A program made the translations under genes and the position numbers. Shown one piece after another: positions 8,915 to 21,400 of a DNA stretch of 27,811 bases. The notes under the pieces were generated by a model. That model was not told the origin of the DNA. It was given only the letters and a program-made list of their open reading frames with translations, and made no database searches. This DNA comes from a virus. The stretch covers positions 1 through 27,811 of IMG/VR virus record IMGVR_UViG_3300032265_000765; one strand, 5' to 3'. Positions within the stretch are counted from its first letter, which is position 1. Every line of letters begins with the position of its first letter.

Positions 8915-11900
8915 ATGGCACAAGCTGATTTCATCGTTAAAAACGGTGCAGTAATCCTTAATGGTCAAACTGCAACGTCAACTAGCACAACAACAGGTGC
9001 TCTGGTCATTCAAGGTGGCATAGGTCTATCTGGCAATTCCACATTTGGTGGCAAGTTAAACATAACAAATGCCACAAGTTCAACAAATTCAACCACAGGC
9101 GCATTCACTGTCTTGGGCGGCGCAGGATTTTACAGTGATGTAAACATAGGCGGCACTTTAAAAGTTGGCGGTGTTGACCTAATGGCCTATGATGGAACAA
9201 TTCATTATGTTTCAGATAACACAGGTATCGACAGCAATGACGGACACAGAATACAAAGTGCATGGAAAACAATCAAATATGCACTGAGTCAAGTCGCTGC
9301 TGGTGATACGATTTTTGTTGAAGCAGGTAATTATCAAGAACAATTTCCATTAACTGTTCCTAAAGGAGTAAGCATACGTGGCGCCGGACTACGCGAAGTT
9401 TATGTTTATCCCACAACTGCTACAAACACTCAAAGTGCTTTTTTACTCAACGGTGAAACAACTATCAGTGACTTCACTGTTGGCGGTTTTTACAAACCAG
9501 GATATGCATTTAAATATGCAAATTCAGCAACTATCACAACACGTAGTCCATATGTAGAAAGATTTTCAGTAATTACTAGAGGATCAAATCCTACGGCAGG
9601 TGATCCCTACGGTTTTGACAGCAACGATGCAGGCGGCGGTGCATACCTTGACGGTAGTCAATTATTGGCAAACAGTCTTGAAGCAGCGTTCTTATTCAAC
9701 GAAGCAACATTTATTACACCAAGTTCAACTGCGGTGTATATTACCAACGGTACTAGAGTTGAATTATTAAACGGGTTTAGTTATTTTTCAGACAAAGGTA
9801 TAGTTGCAACTAGTGGTAGTATAGGTTGGGGCGGCCAAGGTCGAACAAGACTAAGATTAGCAAATACCACCGGAACATTTACTGTAGGGCACAATTTGTA
9901 TTATGTTGGCAGCACAGGCACTGTGTTGGCCACTGGTGTAATTAATCAAGTAACTTCAGACTACGTCTACCTAACAGGCAAGGCCAGCGGCTTTGTTGAA
10001 GCAGCTGATCGAAGTGGTAAAACTGTTAATGTAATAGGTAACACACAGGTCAGTAGCTTCCAAAAGAAATTTGGCACAGCATCTGCACGTTTTACCACAG
10101 ACGGGGACTTATTAGAAATTGGTAGTGATACTGATTTACAATATGGTGCCGGAGCATATACTTTAGAAGCCTGGGTATATCTAACTCAAAATGGTCGTAA
10201 ACAATATATTATCAATAAAGGTAATACTGCCGCAACTACATTTGGCATGTATCTTGAAACCAGTAATAAACTTACTGGACAACATGGTAATACTGTCTTT
10301 ACATCAACAACAGCGTTGAGCACAGGATCTTGGTATCATGTAATGATGAGCAGAGATCTCAGCAATCAAAATAAATTGTTTATCAACGGAACTCTTGAAG
10401 CAACAACTACCGCTACTGGCAGCACATCAAACACTGATAATTTAACAATTGGTGGTTATACTGGAACCCCTGGGTATTCGATACGAGGTTATTTAGACGA
10501 AGTTCGAGTCAGTAGTGTGGCAAGATATACTGGCTCATTTTCAGTTGCAACAAAATCATATAATTCTGATGTAAGTACAACAATTTTAGTTCACGCAGAC
10601 GGTGCAGACGGCAGCATCAATATTACAGATGACGGCCTAGGTGGTCAAAATGTTTATTCTACCACAGCATCATATACTGCCGCAGTGGTTGCCAGTGCTC
10701 AATCAATTACGCTTGCCGATTATCGTCAATTTGGCGGTGAACTGCGTAGTATTGGGTCAGCTGTGTGTTACGGTAATTATGGTATATATGCAGACGGAGA
10801 AGGTATTGACTTAAAAGCAATTGCTTTTAATATGAGTTACATTGGCAGCGGTAAAGATTTTACCAACGATCCAAATTTAGCAGTGCAAGACAATGAAATT
10901 GTTGCACTAAATGGTGCAAAAGTTTATTATCAAACAGTTGATCATTTGGGTGACTTCCGTGTAGGGGATCAATTCCGTATTAATCAACGCACAGGTAACG
11001 TAGATTTTGGTACTGCTAATTTTAATTTAGGTCCTCTAGCTAGTCTTACAATCAGCGATGGGGTGAATTCAGCTGTACTGCAACCTACAAGTATTCAAGT
11101 TGGACAACTTTTATTTTCAGGTAGTAGAATACAAACCAGCAGTGGTAATTTAACTATAGATCCTGCAGGAACATTGACCACAATTGAAAGCGATTTACAG
11201 GTCAACGGAGCATTAAACTTTACAGGACAATTATTAGCTACCAGTGTAGCCAATAGTACCTCAACTACCACTGGGGCACTGGTAGTAAGTGGTGGTGTTG
11301 GCATAGCTAAAAATTTAGTTGTTGGCGGAGACACATATCTTCAAGGAGATTTGTATGTTGACGGCGATCAATTTCAATTAAACAGTAACAATTTAAACAT
11401 AGGCGACAAAACAATAAGTTTAAGCACAGGTGCATTTACTGCATCTATTGCTGCTTCAAGTGGTCTACAGATTGGTCCATCCGGTAGTCCGCATATAACC
11501 TGGTTATATGATGGACTAGGTAACTGGGTATCAAATGGTGGTATTAAATCAACAAATACTTTAACAGTTATTTCTTCTGTTAATGCCACTAGCACAGCAA
11601 CAGGTGCTTTACAAGTTGCAGGCGGCGTTGGTATTGGCGGAGATTTATACGTTAAAAATTCCTACGATAGCTCAGGAAAATTAATTTCTACAGGCACTAT
11701 TTCTAGTTATGCAGTAACTAATCTTTCTGGCGGAACTGATATCAATGTTTCAAATAACATTGGTAATGTTACAGTTTCAAACACTTCAACATTACAAACT
11801 GTTACCGCAAGAGGATCTAGCACTAATGTAGTTGTTCGTTTTTCAAATACAACTAATTCAATTAGTACAAACACCGGTGCTGTTACTATTGCAGGTGGGT

Positions 11901-14900
11901 TAGGTGTGGCTGGAGATATTTACGGTACTGGAATTTACAGTAACGGCAGTCCTGTAGTTACAGTAGGCAGTATTGGTAGTCTCGGTGTTACTGCAATAGT
12001 TGCAGGTACAGACACTGCGGTTAGTACTTCAACTGGTGTAGTTACAGTTTGGAATACCGGCACTTTGCAAACAGTTACATCTAGAGGTTCAACAACTACT
12101 GCGGCTATTTCAATTACCAATACTACTTCTAGTACTAGTACCAACACAGGTGCATTAACCGTCGCTGGGGGTCTAGGAGTTGGCGGCAATTTATATGTGG
12201 CCAATACCAGTTATATTGCTGGTTCTCAAATAATAACCACTGCTACAATTAGTTCATTTGCAGTATCTAGTCTTACTGCTGGCACAGACACCGCAATATC
12301 AACATCAACGGGTGCTGTAACCATATGGACAACCAGTACACTACAAACTGTGACTGGAAGAGGTAATACAACAAATAGATCAATCCTTATTACTAATACT
12401 GCCAGTTCTAACTCTACTAGTTCGGGAGCATTACAAGTTTCTGGTGGTGTAGCCGTTGGAGAAAATTTAAGTGTTGGCGGATATGCAGCTATTACAGGAA
12501 ATGCCACAGTTAGTGGCGATGTAACAGTAGAAGGTGGAACAGTTTCACTGAATGCAGTATCTAACGAAATTATTTCAACTACTGGCGATGTTAATATTAT
12601 TACAACTGTTGGTAAAATTGGAATACGTTCGGTTCCTGGTGGATTAATATCACTAACTGCCACTAATATTGTACTAGATGGAAAAACATCCATCTTAAGT
12701 TCTGCAACATCTATAGGCACAACAACCGGAGCACTAACGGTTAATGGAGGAGTTGGAGTTAGTGGTGCAATATATGCTGGCAATATGTTTGCCAACGGTA
12801 GTCAAGTTTTAACCAATGCAACACTAGGTGCTTATGGTGTTATTTCTATCAGCACAGGCTCTGGCATATCAATTAATACATCAACAGGTGCAGTAACAAT
12901 TACATCAGTTGATACTCTTGAGTTAGTAACTGGTAGAGGTAATAGTACCACAAATCCAATTTACATAACCAATATAACAGATTCGACTGGAACAAATACA
13001 GGAGCACTGGTAGTCAGTGGCGGTACTAATTTACGAGGAAATTTAAATGTTGCTGGTAATACAACAGCAACGAATGTGGTAATTAATAATACTTTAACAG
13101 TATATGGTACTATACAATCATTTAACACTACTAATTCTACAGGTACTACAACCGGTGCCGTAATACTAGTTGGAGGATTAGGTGTTGGAAAAGATCTATA
13201 TGCTGCAAATATATATGGTACTACAGTTTATGATAACAACAAACGAGTAGTTACAGATGTAACACCTGTAGCCGGATCGGGCATTAGTATTTCAGAATTA
13301 ACTAGCACTGGTCCTAGCGTAACTTTTAATATAAACAATACTGGTGTAATAGCGTTACAGGGATCTACATACATTGGTATAAGTTCTGCAACAGGTATTA
13401 TTTCATTAACTAATTTAGGTGTACAGACACTGACTGCTGGAACAGATACTGTAGTAAGTTCTAGTACCGGCACAATTACTATTTGGAACAACAGTACACT
13501 ACAATCAGTGACTGATCGAGGTAACACTACCAATCGAGCAATTAGTATTTCAAACGCCACTGATGCCAATACATCAACTGCTGGTGCATTAATTGTTTCA
13601 GGCGGCGTTGGTGTTGGTAAAAATTTAATTGTCGGAGCTAATGCAACAGTTTACGGAAATCTACAGGTATACGGAACTTCTACTTATGTAAATTCCACAC
13701 AAACTGTAATTGTGGATCCAGTAATAGATATTGGTACTGGCCCAAACAACACCGCACTTGGTGTTAATGATGGATTAGATCGCGGTATACTGTTGCATTA
13801 TAGTACCACTGCAACAGTAAACACTGCCTACGATAATCATTCATTCATTGGAATGGATAATGCCACACAGACATTTGTTTATAAAACAAATATCTATCCA
13901 GGTGCGGGACAAATATTTCCCTCGTTGTTTAGTAATACAGGAACATTTGGCGCTGCAAAATTTGGTAGTCTACAACTAACAGCCGCAACCAGTGCTACAA
14001 GTACCACAACAGGTGCGTTGGTTGTCACTGGCGGAGTAGGAATTGGCGGTAACTTATATGTTAATAATACAATTTATTCTGGTGGACTTGAAGTATTAAC
14101 GACATCAAGTCTTGGGTCAGGCGGCGTTGGTGTTAGTACAATATTTGCAGGCACAGACACTGCGGTCAGTGCTAATTTTGGCGCAGTTACTATATGGAAT
14201 ATCAGTACACTTCAGACGGTCACCGGTAGAGGATCAACTACTACTGCGACTATCTCAATTACTAACACTCAATCCAGCATCAGTACTGCCACAGGCGCAT
14301 TAACAGTCGCTGGTGGTGTAGGCGTTGGCGGTAATTTATATGTGGCTAACACCAGTTTTGTTGCTGGTGCTCAAGTGATAACCACTGCTACAATTAGTTC
14401 ATTTGCAGTATCTAGTCTTACTGCTGGTACAGATACCGCAATCAGTACATCGACTGGTAATATAACCGTATGGAACACTAGCACATTACAGTCAATCACT
14501 AACAGAGGATCAACTACCACTAATGCTATTGCGATCACTAATACTACAACATCAGTGTCAACCAGCACAGGTGCATTGGTTGTAGCAGGCGGTGCCGGTA
14601 TTGCCAGTGATGTATATATTGGCAAAACATTATCTGTAAACGCTGTTGGTTCAAAGTTACTTATAGACGGTGGCAATGGAATTATAGGTCAAGCTGGCAA
14701 TAATTTAAGATTACAGGCAGGATCAAATGGTGCAGTAAGTACGCATGGTAATCTAGTATTATCAAACAACGGTGGCGTTACTATATCCGGCGGAACCAGC
14801 TATCTTTACACAGGCACCAATGTTGGTATTTGGTTAAACGGTGGATACGGTGAAGTGTATGTTGGTAAAAATACTGTAGCTACATCATCAACTCAAGGTG

Positions 14901-15415
14901 CTTTTGTTGTAACTGGCGGCGCGGGTATTGGTAAAAATATATTAGTAGGTTCTGGCGCAATAACTAGAACTGGCGCAGTACAAAATGCTTATGCCAGTGG
15001 AAGTTTTGCTGTTGCAGGCGACGCTCAAACTGGTATTTACGTCCTAAGACGATCAATAGCTTCCGCAACTCCTACAGCACTGACATCAGACGGTGCCACA
15101 GCATCTGGATCAAATCAAATTGTTTTACCAAATGATTCAACATTTGCTTTTAGAATCCTTGTCAGTGTTAGAGCCATAACCAGCAACGAAGCAGGGGCCT
15201 GGGAATTCAACGGAGTTATTACTAGAAATACTGGCGTAGCAACTACAACCTTAAGAGTAGTTAACAAAACTAAAATTTGGTCAAGCGTTGCAGGGTATGA
15301 CGTAAATGTTGTTGCAGATGTTACAAACGGTGCTTTACAAATCCTAGCCAACGGTGCAGATGCCAATACTGTGAGATTTGTGGCAAAAGTTGATACCACA
15401 GAAGTGACCGGTTAA
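8915..15415 (+). CDS. Giant tail fibre with beta-helix-like and LamG-like lectin domains
   Basis: 2,166 residues. Order of parts: an anchor-like N-terminus (DFIVKNG) and two Gly-rich repeats; residues ~92-270, a DUF1565/pectate-lyase-like start (HYVSDNTGIDSNDG, then AWKTIKYAL, then GDTIFVEAGNY); residues ~379-551, a LamG/concanavalin-like jelly roll (YTLEAWVYL, GSWYHVMMSRD, LFINGTL, YLDEVRVSSVARY), a likely glycan-binding module; the GDFRVG segment near residue 679, shared with the first gene; then about 13 more Gly-rich repeats, mostly within ~90-residue composite units. An insert near 1582-1689 (NDGLDRGILLHY) matches one in the previous fibre. Residues ~2026-2166 form a C-terminal domain (GDAQTGIYVLRR, then SNQIVLPNDSTFAF) seen at the ends of other phage tail proteins. 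A GGAAAGGGAA ribosome binding site and a late box precede it. Confidence 0.8.
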   Translation: MAQADFIVKNGAVILNGQTATSTSTTTGALVIQGGIGLSGNSTFGGKLNITNATSSTNSTTGAFTVLGGAGFYSDVNIGGTLKVGGVDLMAYDGTIHYVSDNTGIDSNDGHRIQSAWKTIKYALSQVAAGDTIFVEAGNYQEQFPLTVPKGVSIRGAGLREVYVYPTTATNTQSAFLLNGETTISDFTVGGFYKPGYAFKYANSATITTRSPYVERFSVITRGSNPTAGDPYGFDSNDAGGGAYLDGSQLLANSLEAAFLFNEATFITPSSTAVYITNGTRVELLNGFSYFSDKGIVATSGSIGWGGQGRTRLRLANTTGTFTVGHNLYYVGSTGTVLATGVINQVTSDYVYLTGKASGFVEAADRSGKTVNVIGNTQVSSFQKKFGTASARFTTDGDLLEIGSDTDLQYGAGAYTLEAWVYLTQNGRKQYIINKGNTAATTFGMYLETSNKLTGQHGNTVFTSTTALSTGSWYHVMMSRDLSNQNKLFINGTLEATTTATGSTSNTDNLTIGGYTGTPGYSIRGYLDEVRVSSVARYTGSFSVATKSYNSDVSTTILVHADGADGSINITDDGLGGQNVYSTTASYTAAVVASAQSITLADYRQFGGELRSIGSAVCYGNYGIYADGEGIDLKAIAFNMSYIGSGKDFTNDPNLAVQDNEIVALNGAKVYYQTVDHLGDFRVGDQFRINQRTGNVDFGTANFNLGPLASLTISDGVNSAVLQPTSIQVGQLLFSGSRIQTSSGNLTIDPAGTLTTIESDLQVNGALNFTGQLLATSVANSTSTTTGALVVSGGVGIAKNLVVGGDTYLQGDLYVDGDQFQLNSNNLNIGDKTISLSTGAFTASIAASSGLQIGPSGSPHITWLYDGLGNWVSNGGIKSTNTLTVISSVNATSTATGALQVAGGVGIGGDLYVKNSYDSSGKLISTGTISSYAVTNLSGGTDINVSNNIGNVTVSNTSTLQTVTARGSSTNVVVRFSNTTNSISTNTGAVTIAGGLGVAGDIYGTGIYSNGSPVVTVGSIGSLGVTAIVAGTDTAVSTSTGVVTVWNTGTLQTVTSRGSTTTAAISITNTTSSTSTNTGALTVAGGLGVGGNLYVANTSYIAGSQIITTATISSFAVSSLTAGTDTAISTSTGAVTIWTTSTLQTVTGRGNTTNRSILITNTASSNSTSSGALQVSGGVAVGENLSVGGYAAITGNATVSGDVTVEGGTVSLNAVSNEIISTTGDVNIITTVGKIGIRSVPGGLISLTATNIVLDGKTSILSSATSIGTTTGALTVNGGVGVSGAIYAGNMFANGSQVLTNATLGAYGVISISTGSGISINTSTGAVTITSVDTLELVTGRGNSTTNPIYITNITDSTGTNTGALVVSGGTNLRGNLNVAGNTTATNVVINNTLTVYGTIQSFNTTNSTGTTTGAVILVGGLGVGKDLYAANIYGTTVYDNNKRVVTDVTPVAGSGISISELTSTGPSVTFNINNTGVIALQGSTYIGISSATGIISLTNLGVQTLTAGTDTVVSSSTGTITIWNNSTLQSVTDRGNTTNRAISISNATDANTSTAGALIVSGGVGVGKNLIVGANATVYGNLQVYGTSTYVNSTQTVIVDPVIDIGTGPNNTALGVNDGLDRGILLHYSTTATVNTAYDNHSFIGMDNATQTFVYKTNIYPGAGQIFPSLFSNTGTFGAAKFGSLQLTAATSATSTTTGALVVTGGVGIGGNLYVNNTIYSGGLEVLTTSSLGSGGVGVSTIFAGTDTAVSANFGAVTIWNISTLQTVTGRGSTTTATISITNTQSSISTATGALTVAGGVGVGGNLYVANTSFVAGAQVITTATISSFAVSSLTAGTDTAISTSTGNITVWNTSTLQSITNRGSTTTNAIAITNTTTSVSTSTGALVVAGGAGIASDVYIGKTLSVNAVGSKLLIDGGNGIIGQAGNNLRLQAGSNGAVSTHGNLVLSNNGGVTISGGTSYLYTGTNVGIWLNGGYGEVYVGKNTVATSSTQGAFVVTGGAGIGKNILVGSGAITRTGAVQNAYASGSFAVAGDAQTGIYVLRRSIASATPTALTSDGATASGSNQIVLPNDSTFAFRILVSVRAITSNEAGAWEFNGVITRNTGVATTTLRVVNKTKIWSSVAGYDVNVVADVTNGALQILANGADANTVRFVAKVDTTEVTG
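11790..14560 (+). repeat. Composite ~90-residue fibre repeats with a 50-bp identical pair
   Basis: Seven copies of LQxVTxRGxTTxxxIxITN are each linked to a TGALVVAGGVGVGGNLY motif, usually with AGTDTAxSTSTG and an xVWN/TIW strand. The stretches 12233-12282 and 14378-14427 are identical over 50 bp (encoding TTATISSFAVSSLTAG), unlike the diverged flanks, so they point to recent duplication or gene conversion within the gene. Confidence 0.8.
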
Positions 15416-15420
15416 ACATG

Positions 15421-15428
15421 CATAAATA
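15421..15428 (+). promoter_or_regulatory. T4-type late promoter box CATAAATA
   Basis: CATAAATA lies 6 nt after the stop codon of the lectin-bearing fibre and 20 nt before the ATG of the collagen/S74 fibre. It matches the late box at seven of eight positions and has the same spacing as three other boxes downstream. Only a weak ribosome binding site is visible in between. Confidence 0.7.
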
Positions 15429-15448
15429 TGGAATAATGATAGCAAACT

Positions 15449-18400
15449 ATGTCAATTAATTTAGATACAAATCAACAAGGCAGTGTTACCCTAATAGGAC
15501 CCTCAACAGGTACAGTCTCTTTGACTTTACCAAGTTCAGCAAATACCAGCGGATGGGTATTGTCCACTGATGGTACTGGTGTGTTAGGATTTATTCCTCC
15601 CGGAACAGGTGCAGCGGGCGTAAACGGTGCTACCGGTGCCACAGGCCCCAACGGTGCTACCGGTGCAACAGGTGCCACCGGATCAACTGGTCCTATAGGT
15701 AGTACAGGTGCTACAGGTTTACAAGGAACGACTGGACTGCAAGGCACTACTGGAAGTACTGGCCCAATAGGTGCAACTGGTGCTGCTGGCGGTGCCGGTA
15801 ATGCTGGTGCTACGGGTGCTACTGGACAACAAGGCACTACTGGAAGTACTGGCCCAATAGGTGCTACAGGTGGTGCTGGGTCATTTGGTGCTACTGGTGC
15901 TACTGGTGCTACTGGCTACACAGGTGCTACTGGTGCTACAGGAAGTACAGGCGCTACTGGTCCAATAGGTGCTACTGGTGCCGCAGGCACTGGCGGTTCA
16001 GGAGGATCAACAGGTGCTACTGGTCTAGGCTATGATGTTACATCAGCAAGTTCATTTACTTTAGCAACAGGAAGTAAGACATTTACAGTTAATAAAGCCA
16101 ATGCCTATGCTATTCAGGACAGGGTACAGGTTGCCTATGATACTGTTCCAGCAAATTTTTTACAAGGTGTTATTACTGCTATTGCCGGATTGAACATCAC
16201 AGTTCTTGTTGATTTTGTCAACGGTACAGTTGGCGCTGGTCCGTATTCAAGTTGGACATTTAGTATAGTAGGTTTAATTGGTAGTACTGGTGCAACTGGT
16301 ACTGCGGGATCTAGTGGTGCTACTGGCGCAACAGGTCCTGGCGGTAGCGTAGGAAATCAAGGTAGTACAGGTGCAACAGGCCCTCAAGGCAACGTTGGTA
16401 CAACAGGTGCTACTGGTCCAATTGGTGCCACAGGCGGTGCTGGCGGTGTTGGTAATCAAGGAACTACAGGTGCTACAGGTCCTCAAGGAGCCACAGGTGC
16501 AACTGGTGCTACAGGAATAACTGGTACTACAGGTGCTACTGGTCCATCAGGAACAGGTGGATCAACAGGTGCTACTGGCGCTACAGGTATACAGGGTTCA
16601 AATAGCTGGACTCCGCAGTATACCTCAAATATTATTACCAGCACAAATTATACATCATACACAAAAACCGGCGGTACTGCTGGTCTTTGGGATGGTCAGG
16701 TTTATTCTATTGAAGGATTCACGCGGGGTGCTTATGCCGCGGCAATGGTTGATACACTAACCAGTCGTGTTATGTTTGGATTAAATTCAGATCCAACAAC
16801 CAGTGCAAACTTTGCCGACCTTGACTATGCCTTCTATTTCAATCAAGGGTCGTTGGTCATATATGAAAGCGGGGCAAGTGTAGCTACCTACGGGGCATAC
16901 ACTACTGCTACCAGTTGTTTAATTGTATACGATGGAGCAACAGTTAGATATTATGTCAACGGTGCTCAACAATATTTTACCGCAAGAGCAATTGGTGATG
17001 CTCTTTACTTTGACTCATCATTTAATACTGCAAATGCTCGATTAATGAATGTGGCCTATGGTTCTGCTGGAGAACAAGGTCTAGGTGGCGCCACAGGTTT
17101 TGGTTATAATGCAGGTGCAGCCAATCAAGTTTTATATAAAGATGCCAGTAACCTAGTTGCCGGTTCTGCAAACTTAACATTTGACGGCACAAATTTAAGT
17201 TTAGGCGGTGCATTAAGATTTGATTCTAAGACCAGTTGGGACCATGTTGAAACTAATTTTTCAGGCGGAACAACACTAGCATATCACGCACTTAATTCTG
17301 GTGTAAAAAATTCCAGCCACTTAGATGAAAATTTCTATAACGGTACAAATAATATTACTGTATATAATAATTCTGGTGGCACCAACGTTACAATCAGTCG
17401 CGTTGCCAGTCCAACAGGCACACCTAGCAATTCTGGATATGTTTTACAGGTTGTGCATAACGGTTCTACTACCAGTCCAGGGTTTGGCGGATTTAAATTT
17501 TCAGTCAGTGCCCGTGCTAATGCAGTTTTAGTAGCAAGATTCAAAGCTCAAATACCAGTTGGCTATACACTAAACTATGGTGGAAACTCAGCAGGTACAA
17601 ATGCTCAAACATATTGGGCGACAAATAATGTCGGTACAGGTAAATGGGAAGAATACGTCTACGTAGTAGTGTGCGGAGATACTGGTACTTTTAGTACCAT
17701 TGATTTCTTCTATCTAACAGGTAGCCCCACACCAAGTTCAGGTAGTCCACTGACATGGTATATTGCCGGTGCTACAGTATTTGATGTCACAGATCAACGA
17801 ACTGATATACTTTACCTTGATCGAGCAGCATCTACTGCCAACATCAAAGGTTACGGACAAGGCGATATACTTGTAGATTCAAAAGACAATTCAGGCCTTG
17901 TTGGCTTACAATACTATCATACAGGTAATGTTGTAGTTGCAGGCGGTGGCGGTAAAGTACGAGTTGGCGGAACAACAACACCTGTAGAAACTTTAGATGT
18001 TACGGGCAGCGGCGCATTTGTTAATTATCTACGTGTGACAGCAGGCAGCGGAGCTCAGACATTCTTGATTGGTAACCAAGATGGTGCTGGAACAAATAGA
18101 CCAGCAAGTATCCAAGGTTCTAACGGATCTTTGTTTTTTGGCACTGCATCTTCATGGACAGGTGCTGGAGGAACAATTAATGGATATGCAACTTGGGCAC
18201 CTACTGGCAGTAGTTTATCAGGTGGTACAGGAAGTACTCCTGCATTGATTGTCAATCCTGGAGGAAACAGCTGGAGTCAAGGTATAAGAATAAATCCCAG
18301 CAGTGCAGATGCTCAGGCCTATGTATTATTTCCTGTTGTAGCAGATTCAGCAACTGCATGGAGTGTGGGTAAATTACCAACAACAACTTATAACGATGCA

Positions 18401-21400
18401 TTTGTAATTGCAAAAAATGGATTTGTTGGCAGTGTTGCAACAGCCACCAACGCAGCATTAGATATCAGTGCCAGCACTGGTAGAACTACTTTTGGATATG
18501 ATCCATATGTAGGTGCAAATAAAGTTTGGCATCAAGGCAACCTAACAAATTTAAATCAACTGACAAATCCTGGATTTGCTTTGGCCAACGGTGATGTAAC
18601 ATTTAATACCGTGGTAGCTAGTAAAGGTATATTCACCGGACTAGCAATGATCAACGCAGGTAACTACACTGGTGCTGCAACTCCAGCAACTGGATATTTG
18701 ATCACTACGAATATTCCTGCTACTGCTTTTCACATGCCTAAGATTATTATTGAAGGGCAGTCAAACGGTGACAGCGAACCAATTTACATTGAATTAGTTT
18801 ATTATTTCAATCCTCAAAATGCCAGCACTGGTGCATTTGGTTCATACAAGTGTTATTATAATGGATGGAATCCTGGCACAGTAAGTTTAGCTCTCAATGC
18901 TAGCAATAATATTGTAATACATCTAAGCAATAATGCCTATTATGCACGTTTTTCTATTCGTTATATCAGTGACGGTCTGGGCATTGCATACAGAGAATGG
19001 ACAGTAACTGAAGCAGCCTGTCCTGCTACCAAAAAAGTTACTGTAACTACTTACAAATATTGGAACAGCGGCAACTTAACAAACATAAGCCAGTTGACCA
19101 ACGACTTGAGTTTCATGAGTGCGTACTACACATCACCACTGGACTTTCGAGGTGGAAGTCATATGTTCCATTCCAGCGGAACTGGTGCAGGTACAATTAA
19201 CTCATCTACTTATGCTATGCAGGTAGGTCCGGCAACCCAACGTATTACCACTGCTGGTAGTTATTATGGAGGGATTGCATTTAATCACCTATTAAACTAC
19301 AGTGGCGGAACACTAAATTCAGATAATACCAGTTATAATATTTCTCCACATGCTTGGGTAGGATTAAGATTATATGATAACTCTGGTTCAGAAAGAAGTT
19401 ATCTAGTATTTGCCACAAAATCAGGTACAGGTACTACTGGTGCAGGCACTGACTTGCCAGTTGAACGTATGTCTATTGATCCTATTAACGGCTATGTAGG
19501 TATTAACCAACCTGCTCCATCTTATTATCTTGATGTAAACGGCACTGTTAGGCTAGCCACAAATAGTTATATTCCAAATATATTTGTACAATCAAACAAC
19601 TTTGCCAGTTTAACAGCAACAGCGCCCACATACGGTATTGGTACAACAAACGTATTGGGCTACGACGGCATCAACGTAATGATGCAGATGTCAGGCGGCT
19701 ATGGTCTGAGATTACGTAGTACAAACTATTATCTTGATATTGGTGGTCCCGGTGACAACGTAAAAATCAACGGTAATATTGTCATACACGCAGGTAACTA
19801 TACATCCTATACAATTGGTAGTACTGGCGGTACTGTTTCAGGTAATTTGTATGTGGCCAACGGCTTTAGTTTTGTAGCACAGGGTTATAACAACAACGGT
19901 GGTCTATCACTAGGCAATGCTGGTGCAGGTGGAACAGGGCTGGTTTATAACTATGCTGCCAACGATTTTAGAATTGGTTACGGCAGCTTGATTGCTCAGA
20001 CAAACTGGAATATGCGTTGGGATACCACAGGTATTGCTTGGTCAAACCTGTCTCACAGAGCACCAATATTCTACGACAGTGACGATACAACTTATTACGT
20101 TGATCCATCAGCCGGCGGATTTGTACTAAGAGGCGGTACCAGCAATAGAGTGACTTTCAGCACAACTGATTCAGGTTACATTGTAGCCAATGCTGAAGGC
20201 ACCGGAGCCACTGTAAGACTTGGATCTGCTTACAGTCAGCCTGGAATTTACAGCGGCACTAGTATTCACTTACAGTCTGAAGCCAACATTTATTTCCGCA
20301 CTCAAAACGTTGAACGTGGCTACATGGACAGTAGTAGTAATTTGTTTGCATACGGGTCAATGCGTAGTCCAATATTCTACGATTACAATGACACTACCTA
20401 CTATGCTGACTTGGCCATTGCCTACGGTCTTAATCACAATGGCGTAACTGCTCGTGCAAAGATGCGCCAGGGAGGCAGCTATCTATATAATATAGCACGT
20501 AATGACAACACCACTGACACTAACTACTGGGTAGGTAACATGGGCTGGTCAACCACTGACCTTAACACAGTGTTTACCTGGGGTTGCGGTTTTGGCGATT
20601 CATGGGGTAGTCCTGCTAACTCTCCAGGTGATACCAGTCACTATGAAATTATCCAGGCCATGCACTACAACAACGTTACTAATGCTTACGGGTATCAGAT
20701 AGCAGGTGGTCCAACCAGCAGTTTATGGTGGAGACAGCGTTGGGGCACAACATTTGGCAGCTGGTATAAGTTTGCCATGTATGACAACAATGATAATGCT
20801 GCGAGAGCACTGTATGCCAGTATCTATTATGATTCAAACAACACAGGCTATTATCTTGATCCAACTGGTACTTGTCGTGTTAGCACAATTAACTGCGGTG
20901 ACGTTTATAACGATCTAGGCGGTTATTTCCGCAACTATAATGCTACAGGTATGTATAATCAAACTTATGGTACACACTGGTATGCAGATAGTGCAGCTTA
21001 CTACAATTTAGGTAGTGCCAACGGACAAAACGGAGGTATTCGAATACGTGCAGGTTACGGCGGAACTATTCAAGGTTACTTGTACTCAGACAGCAGCGGT
21101 TTTGGTCTGCTAAACTCCACTGGTAACTGGTATATCAGAGCACCATACAACGACAACAGCTATCACGAACTATACAACATTACCTATGCCAATGATGTAC
21201 GTGGATACATCTATTACGATAGAAATAATACTGGTTACTATGATGACCCGGCCACTTATACCTCTTACTATCGTGGAGGCTACGCTAACTATGCCGGCAG
21301 TGACACAACCGCAAATCAAGTTAGTGTAATGATTCAAAATGCCGGTGGTACCGGCAGCGGCAACTGTGCAGCCATATCATTACACTGTGCCGGTGCTTAT

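Noticed and set aside
15472-15837. 121-codon minus-strand frame with PVAPVAP repeats
   Set aside because: It is the antisense image of the collagen-like Gly-X-Y repeats, with no ribosome binding site or family match.
15610-16595. Possible CRISPR-like direct repeats
   Set aside because: Repeats are in-frame 9-bp collagen codon units without unique spacers.
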